Shown: piece by piece, positions 57,746 to 64,000 of the stretch
How the letters are laid out: every line of letters starts with the position of its first letter
Position numbering within the stretch: position 1 is the stretch's first letter
Origin: Austropuccinia psidii
Lineage: Eukaryota; Basidiomycota; Pucciniomycetes; Pucciniales; Sphaerophragmiaceae
Direction of reading: 5' to 3'
Length of the DNA stretch: 64,000 nucleotides
Assembly: GCA_023105745.1 (NCBI GenBank)
Contig: JALGQZ010000009.1
Location: forward strand, 16,168,564 to 16,232,563
Position numbers and translations under genes: made by a program
The notes under the pieces: model-generated
Databases searched by the model: none
The model's input: only the letters and a program-made list of their open reading frames with translations
Told to the model about the DNA's origin: nothing

Positions 57746-60700
57746 TGTGGGAACTCCTCTGCGTGTGGGATAAAATGACACAGTACCTGGAAGGGGATAT
57801 TCCAAGAAAACAGTTTTGAATTGCTGTTTGGGACTTTTAACCCTTGCTCTGCTTGTGTGCTAGAATAATCTAGACTGCCCTTCTTAATATGCTAAGTTAT
57901 CTTTACTGAGTTCACCAAATCAATTTTATTATTGATAGTGGCTTTATCAGAAAATATTAGACTCAACAATCTCTAATCAGACTTTGCTCTACTCAAAACA
58001 ATGGTTATTTAAAACCTTAACAAATAAATTCTTTTTAAAACTTTCAGCAGGCTGAGTGGATTCCACCAGATGATAGTACAACAATATAAAAAATAATATA
58101 ATAACTAAAATAAATAAAAAGTGACAATAAACACTATCTTCTAATACAAAACCACAAAATATTCTTTTCTGGATAATTCTTGGATAAATATAGAAACTTA
58201 TAGCTGGGATAACAGAAATCTTCAATTCTCTGAAATAATAAACTTGAAAAGGATCAAAATATATTTCAAGCCCTTTGTGATGTGATGGATAGGCTACTAA
58301 TCTAATAATTGTTAATGATATAGTATAATATGGGTAGTTTAATGTTATGTTTTTTGTTGTGATGTAATAATATATTATATGATCTCTTCTGGTTTTTTTT
58401 GATAATAATACTAGCTAATTGATATAGGCTTAATATTAATCTTAACTAAACACTAAAGTAGTTTAAATTTGATTTAGTTCCTCGGTTGATAACTTATTAG
58501 GTATTCCCCCATAAATACAGATCCACTTTGATTTTAAAAGTAGTAAAATTAGTTTGGTTGTACAGGTTTTGTTTTAAAACAAGCAAATTTACTCTCTTTG
58601 AGGAAGTTTACAACAAAAACTAGCCCAAAACTAATTAAAATGGTTAGGGTTTATTTTAAAGCCTACAAAATTACTTTGGTTTGATGGTTTTATCTTAAAA
58701 CTCTCTAAAAATCACTTTTAAGGATTTAAACACTAAGCTCCAGAGATGCTTTGCTCATGAGCTTCAAGATTTAAGGTCCTAATAAAATAAGGCGCTAGTC
58801 TACCTGCTAGTAAGGGATGAATTAAAGTCTTTTCACACTATTGGTTCTCTTGATCTATGTCAACACCAAACATCAGTTACTAGGCTTAATTTATCAAAAA
58901 TTTTTAGTATACCTCCTAGGAGAGGGATCAGAAAAAATAAATTCAATTTATAATTGCTAGATGGGGAATTGGGAAAAATTGGGAGAGAAGGTCTCTATTT
59001 ATAGCCATGGGGCCCTCCACAGGAGTGCAAAAAAGATGGGACTTAGAAATTTTAAGCCTCTGGTGGCTATGCAAAGCTGTACAAACTATTCACATGACGT
59101 GTTTGTGACATGTGGCTGTGAAATACAGTCAAACCTTGATTTGTGGCCCTGGAACCCTTATTTCCATGTATTACTCAATCAATTACTAATCTGTCAGCTG
59201 ATTTTACTGGATTATAGTTTTTTGGGCCTTTTAGGGCTGACTTGTGGGCTAGGTTTTACCTTTTTATGAAAATTCACATGTCAGGGTGACTCTATGATAT
59301 AGCTTCAGAATGATAGTAAAAGCTATAACTCTGAGTGTGACACGAAACTAATGATGATATTAGAGTGAGAATATGAGTGAAAGGGCTATACTAAAATAAT
59401 TTAGTGATGGTGAGTACTGCTGATAGCCCTGGGTGCAGTGTCTGCCTGTTGGTTTACAATAGCAAACCCTACAATACTTAAACTTAAAGTATACCTGTTA
59501 AATTCTAAGAGTACCAATTCCTTTTTTAAGAAGTTATACCACGTAAGAATATCAAGAACAGGATGCTGGATTTGCTTCCTGGTGAGGCAAAGCCTCCTTT
59601 TATCTTGTTCTGGGGTAGTGGGAGGTGGTTTACCTCTGCACACGACCACAGAGTAAATATTTTCACTACTGTGGGCTAGTTTGTGGTTCTATACACTCAA
59701 TACAGGCTAGTATTGGGTTGAAATGTGGTTTTAGAACCACAAGTGGTCATTTTTACCCTATACAGGGTGAAAATCTTCACCAATGGAGTTTACAGGTGTG
59801 TTCTGGTGCTTCTGACGCGTCAGAAACTGTACAGAACCTATCTGGACCTCTGTATTTGACTTAACTATGAGGTATTTAAGTATTAACATGCTTCTTCATC
59901 TGTTTGACACCTCATAATCAGAGTACAACTGTATTACCTCATAATAGAGCTGTATTGGCCATATTGTGGGATTATGACCTTTAAATAGTCATAACTATGT
60001 TGGTTTTTGAGATATCATGCTCAAAGTTGGTTCATTGAATATCCCTGTATGCGCTCTACATAATGGTACCCAATTTGAAATGGTTATCATTAAATATGAC
60101 AGAGTTATCCCATGTACAATAATTTTTGTACATAGGTATGGTTTGGGCAAAAGCTGTATTGGGCTTGTTTGCCCCATAACTTCTGCTATAGTTGAGATAT
60201 GAGGAAATGGATGACACCATCAGATAGCCCTGATTGTGCTCTTTCCAAAAAGACCCCAGTTTAGGTATCTCACACTAAAACTGTAGAGGTTAGATGAGAG
60301 GAGAATGTTTTGTTCACCCTTATTTGGCCTGAACTTGACCATAACTTCAGTAATACTGGTGCTAGCTCAGTTTGGCTGGTACCATTGGATAGCCCTGGCT
60401 TTAAGCTTCATTTTTCATACCCATTTGATGGGGTTAAGCCTCTTACTCTGTATTTCAGATGAGAGGTGAAAATTAAGGTTTATGCTCAGCAATAACTTTG
60501 AGCATGAATAACTTTGTTATTCTTTGTCCTATGGTGATGGGACTTATATTTTCAGAAAGAGGTGAGTTTCCCATTTCTTTTGATACCTTTTAAGATAATC
60601 TGTCTCAGCTCCATGTTTTTGGTGGTATCTTGGCTATACCATTGATTTATGGTATTTTGGCTGTCATGCTTGTGCTCTGGTTTTGAGTCACAGGCTGACA

Positions 60701-61404
60701 TCACAGGACTGATTACCTGTATTCCTTGTTGGCCTGTGTTAACTGTATTCTTCCTGAAAGTTCCTAACACATATCCCTTCCAACATCCAGTCCCACTCTT
60801 CATTTCTGCATCTTCAATGAGAAATTTGGGGGTTACATTAACAGAAAAGTTGATGTAATATGACCTTTCCAATTCAGCAATAAGTTATTTCAGTCTTGAA
60901 GAATTAATAATTAAATTATCTAAAGGAACTCAATGTTTCTTATCCCCTCTTTGGGTGGTTCATAACAGCAAAAATACATGAAATTTCCCAAAATTGATAC
61001 TTCAAAAGTGTTTTGTTCCCAACCTTGAATCTTCTATGTCCCCTATGATTCCTACAGCTCTGCTCTTTATTAATTGGCATCCTCATTGTGACTCTGATTA
61101 TATTAATAACTAAATTTCTTCTATTTAAGAATATTAAAAAATCATTGACAGAGAAAATTGAAAAATGTCTTTGATTTGGGTACTGTCCATCACAATTATG
61201 TGTTGGATAGTGCAGTGGGGTGACACTGGCAGAGCAAATCTGTGGTCAATTTTCCTTAATGAATATATCATTTGTGTTATTCCATGTTTATTTTACTATT
61301 ACCTTTCCTCAAAGGTGATTTCATACTATTGATATTCTCTTTTATATAAATAATTACCATAAAAATAAAAAATTTATTCAGATGAACTGTCATGGTATAC
61401 CACA
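57746..61404 (-). repeat. 3' LTR of element F, interrupted by solo LTR 2
   Basis: It starts TGTGGGAACTCCTCTGCGTG and ends GGTATACCACA, like the D LTR. Excluding the inserted LTR it is about 2.2 kb. The conserved TATA box is at 58995-59003. It is strongly diverged from the D LTRs internally. Confidence 0.65.
59279..60700 (-). repeat. Solo LTR 2 (1422 bp) of the element A superfamily
   Basis: Plus-strand TGTCAGGGTG to CAGGCTGACA, flanked by TCACA on both sides (59274-59278 and 60701-60705). Palindrome core at 59724-59741, TATA-like GATAAAAGG on the minus strand at 59597-59604, and a TGACGCGTCA site near 59812. Close to the LTR of A. Confidence 0.92.
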
Positions 61405-61420
61405 TCCCCCTCTCCATTTA
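61405..61420 (-). other. Polypurine tract of element F
   Basis: The plus strand reads TCCCCCTCTCCATTTA, identical to the D tract at 33680. Confidence 0.7.
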
Positions 61421-62430
61421 ATGCTGTCCCCAGCATTCCAAGTGAAGCTGAATGAATTATACTATGACATCCACATTATAGTCTTTTGATGTTCTATCAC
61501 TATTTTCTTCCTATCCATCAGTAAAGTATATTCAAGGATTAAAAGAAGAAATAATCCCATGAAACAATTCCCACTAATCCCCCAAAACTTAACATCATAA
61601 GGTGTGATTTAAATAAATAAGCAACACCCCTCATTTTTTATATGTTTTCATTAAAAATACCAGGTCAACCATAACAATAATACTAATACATAAAAAAACA
61701 AGTTATGACACCAAAAATAAAAGATATCCCTTCATTAGAATATCCTTTTTTTGAGAATGAAGGGGTTGAAACCCTCTCCATTAAAAAAAATAGTCACAGC
61801 CTCCTGAAAACAAACTACATCAGACTTCAATCCAAAAAAAACACAAGGTATATGCCTTTTTACTTTAACAAAAAGGATAATCTCAAAAAAATAGCCATAT
61901 AAAATGAGGAAAAAAAAAACAATGATGCAATTTTATGTCTTGCTCAGGACCCTAATATTTATGGTGAGGGTAACATACCCCTCTCCATTCAATAAAAAAA
62001 AACCATATGCATATCAAAAAAACAAACAGAAAACAGTTGAACACTCCAGAATTGATATTCCTAGTCTTTATTATCTTTCTTATTACCCTTGATATAACTT
62101 AATACTTCTTTTTTATATTGTTATTGTTCATACTCAAGAGAATCTTTAACTTTAAATAGTGCCCTTACACTATATAGTGGTCGTCACCAAGGACATAACT
62201 TTAATCAACTAAAGGTTATTCCCCCTCATCAGACTATTTCTGACCTTGGCTTCTTAGATTATGTGCTTATCAATGTGAACTTACACCTAGTCTGCCGGTC
62301 CAAGTACCACCTAATACAGGGAGGCCATTAAAGATGATCAATTTTTGAATCAATAATGTCTCCAAGAATCAAGGTTATAAATGAATAAAAGTTTATGAAA
62401 AAGATTTAAAAGTCTTATTGTAATAATATA
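61421..62430 (-). other. Non-coding spacer of element F
   Basis: Resembles the D spacer (a CCCCCAAAAC block at about 61591, as near 38039). It carries one motif of the hairpin family near 61925 (arms GTC/GAC) and extra CCCTCTCCATT runs near 61754 and 61976. No gene is supported. Confidence 0.5.
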
Positions 62431-62456
62431 AGTAGAGTCACCAGGGCAAATCTTGT

Positions 62457-62556
62457 GTCAATCGTTGGCGATTGACTTCACGTCAAGCAAACGTCAAGCA
62501 GGATAAAAGTCGAGCTCACGTCAAGCAAAAATAAAGTGAACGTCAAGCACACGTCC
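62457..62556. promoter_or_regulatory. Hairpin and four ACGTCAAGCA repeats
   Basis: An 8-bp perfect hairpin (arms GTCAATCG/CGATTGAC, loop TTGG) at 62457-62476 is followed by ACGTCAAGCA at 62480, 62491, 62518 and 62540 and a partial copy at 62551. ACGTCA is a half site for ATF/CREB-type bZIP proteins. Confidence 0.5.
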
Positions 62557-62903
62557 TACTATTGTCTTACACCAAATCCTGTGACATCCACCAATATTGG
62601 TTCCCCTGTGCCTTCAACTCAGATTCCTCACCACCTGATCATCCTGCAACTGTCCGATGGTTGGTAAAAATTACACAAGACCCGCCTGTTTGCACAAACA
62701 CACATCAAAGAGGTCCTTCAGCCAGTCTTGATGTAGGCGGGGGGTTTGACTTCACCAGGTCATCCATGAGAGGACTCCGCCTGAGCGGGATTGTTGTTTT
62801 GCAGATGACACTGGTAGAGCCCGCCGCACAATACTGTGGGTGCGGGTGCGCTTGTGTGTGAATTGGCGTGTGCGGGTGCGCAAGGGCCTATTCCCCTTCC
62901 AAC

Positions 62904-63008
62904 ATGATGATGGCGCAGTTAGAAATTTTGGATGCTGTGAAAGGTGAGTGTGTGGGTCATTTGATCATTGAACTTGGCTTATTCACACTGTACCCAATGT
63001 CAAAATAG
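62904..63008 (+). CDS. Short frame, possible first exon (34 aa)
   Basis: ATGATGATGGCGCAG starts a 34-codon frame just after the CpG-rich stretch. A GTGAGT inside it at 62944 could be a 5' splice site, which would make the first 13 codons an exon. No downstream exon was identified and there is no homology. Weak. Confidence 0.2.
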   Translation: MMMAQLEILDAVKGECVGHLIIELGLFTLYPMSK

Positions 63009-63139
63009 TAAGTTCTTTGTGGCAATTTGAAATAATGGGCTTTGCTTGTCACAATTGCATGTCTCTGTCACTAAATTTTGAGGCAGTTATTTCACTAGCA
63101 AAATTGCTAATGAATCTGAGAGATTTGCATTTTAGTAGA

Positions 63140-63727
63140 CTAAATATCATGAAATAACGGCTTTATCATTACAAGCAGTCCACATGACAGAACTTTGTTA
63201 TCATACAATCCACAGTTACCTTCTATTTCTTCTTCAGATATAATCAAGTGTCCATCATCAAAACCAACAGCTTTATAAATATTCAGATGCGGCCAATATG
63301 GTAAGAAATTCACATCAATCTTCAAAGCTTTCAAGATCAGAAAGCTATTGTTGAGTATGCTAGATGGCTCAGAGAATTTAAAAATGCTATTAATAATACC
63401 AAATCATTGTGAGTTGCCCCTCAGAAAACATATCACACTGTTGCTGACATTTTTGGATTCAGTTGAAAATATATTGTTCCCAATATTAATATTTGAAACT
63501 GGAAAATACCAAGGTGAGACAATCCTTGAAGTGGGAGGACTTTTGGATTGCACGGTAGTGTCTAGACTGATCCAATGAACTATTTTCCTTTTTGCCTGAA
63601 AATTCTGTAAGTACTCAACCAGGCAATCATAATTTTCTTGGTCATGGCGGGATGGTTTGCTATATTTATGGTGATTGAACAGGGCAGGTGGCTGTGATTT
63701 GAAAAGCTGTTTTATTTCACATGGCAC
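63140..63727 (-). pseudogene. Unknown protein, about 195 codons with one TGA
   Basis: ATG 63727 opens a frame that is broken only by TGA at about 63402-63404 and then runs to 63140. In AT-rich DNA such length with a single stop is notable. The amino-acid mix is normal (NYDCLVEYLQNF, FLPYWPHLNIYKAVGFDDGH) but no domain is recognised. It overlaps a 76-codon plus-strand frame (63348-63578), which also looks protein-like; I prefer the longer minus frame. It could be a captured host fragment. Confidence 0.35.
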
Positions 63728-63750
63728 AGATGGGGATTTCAGGAGAACGG

Positions 63751-64000
63751 AAATGTAAGGTTTGACTATGAAACAATAAGTAAAAATTACTAATTTATTA
63801 CTTATTGTACTCTGAATGTCCTTATAAATTGAATAAATAAGATTAAAAATATAATAAAAATAAATAATAATTATTATTATGGCGTAAAATAATTATATTA
63901 TTAAATAAATATAATAATATAATTTATATTATGAAAATATAATATAAAAAATAAATATATTAATATAAAATAATTAATATATTTAAAAAACTCTTTATTA
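63751..64000. other. Extremely AT-rich low-complexity end
   Basis: Almost only A and T from about 63820, in TAA/ATT-type runs. No feature seen. Confidence 0.6.

Larger units (their letters stand above)
62431..63750. other. CpG-containing, host-like segment inside element F
   Basis: CpG-rich sequence (TGCGGGTGCG near 62840 and 62868) appears abruptly between AT-rich stretches. It contains ACGTCA repeats, a short plus-strand frame and a minus-strand pseudogene. It is unlike the cargo of D in sequence. Confidence 0.4.
57746..64000 (-). mobile_element. Element F: D-related element, 3' LTR and pol-less interior, cut by the window end
   Basis: The 3' LTR (57746-61404) ends ATACCACA and is followed by the same polypurine tract and about 40 bases as in D. 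The interior then jumps to sequence like the D spacer near 38030, skipping pol. A single copy of the D hairpin motif lies near 61925. It is inserted into element E. Its right end and target duplication are outside the window. Confidence 0.6.

Noticed and set aside
63754..63775. TGTAAGGTTTGACTATGAAA as the start of another C-family LTR
   Set aside because: Only about 20 bases resemble the C LTR start; the sequence after it is low-complexity and does not follow the LTR.

Overview
ORGANISM. The window is AT-rich and CpG-poor. It is dominated by LTR retrotransposons of the Ty3/Gypsy type: DTGA protease, YIDD reverse transcriptase, D,D35E integrase, and a C-terminal chromodomain in three lineages. 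The style of the Gag and Pol proteins, the small fungal-type introns and the very dense nesting suggest a repeat-bloated basidiomycete, most likely a rust fungus (Pucciniales). This is inferred from family resemblance, not proven here. I see no complete host housekeeping gene, no rRNA or tRNA, and no prokaryotic feature. LAYOUT, left to right. (1) 1-7080: element A, plus strand, cut by the left window edge; gag and pol are decayed and a full 3' LTR remains. (2) 7081-13475: AT-rich DNA with an old dispersed repeat (G1) at about 10571-12070. (3) 13481-23589: element B, minus strand, complete: two 1502-bp LTRs about 1% apart, a 5-bp TGTTT target duplication, PBS, hairpin-rich leader, ORF1, gag and a single open pol frame. 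(4) 23595-26922: a second copy of repeat G, split by a solo LTR (24719-26040, target duplication ATTGT). (5) 26923-28485: a decayed LTR of the C family. (6) 28486-55946: element C, minus strand, decayed, interrupted by element D. (7) 31676-51218: element D, minus strand, 19.5 kb. It has gag-protease at the 5' end, two paralogous accessory genes of unknown function, more than 20 dispersed covarying hairpins, a compositionally foreign segment with a plus-strand gene, and only then the RT-RNase H-integrase gene. (8) 55947-57745: element E, remnants related to C with an internal duplication. (9) 57746-64000: element F, a pol-less relative of D, whose LTR holds a second solo LTR (59279-60700, target duplication TCACA). 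Its interior carries its own, different, CpG-containing segment. HOW IT FITS TOGETHER. Nesting gives a relative order: E and the old C-type LTR first, then C, then D inside C; F inside E; a solo LTR inside F; another solo LTR inside repeat G. Element B is young and nearly intact, but one integrase zinc-ligand cysteine is replaced. LTRs of A, B and both solo LTRs share one architecture: a terminal TGACTCA-type bZIP site (altered in one solo LTR), a TGTGGTT/AACCACA palindrome, and a TATA-like box. The most unusual content is element D and its relative F: accessory paralogues, hairpin arrays and cargo segments that ordinary gag-pol retrotransposons do not have.
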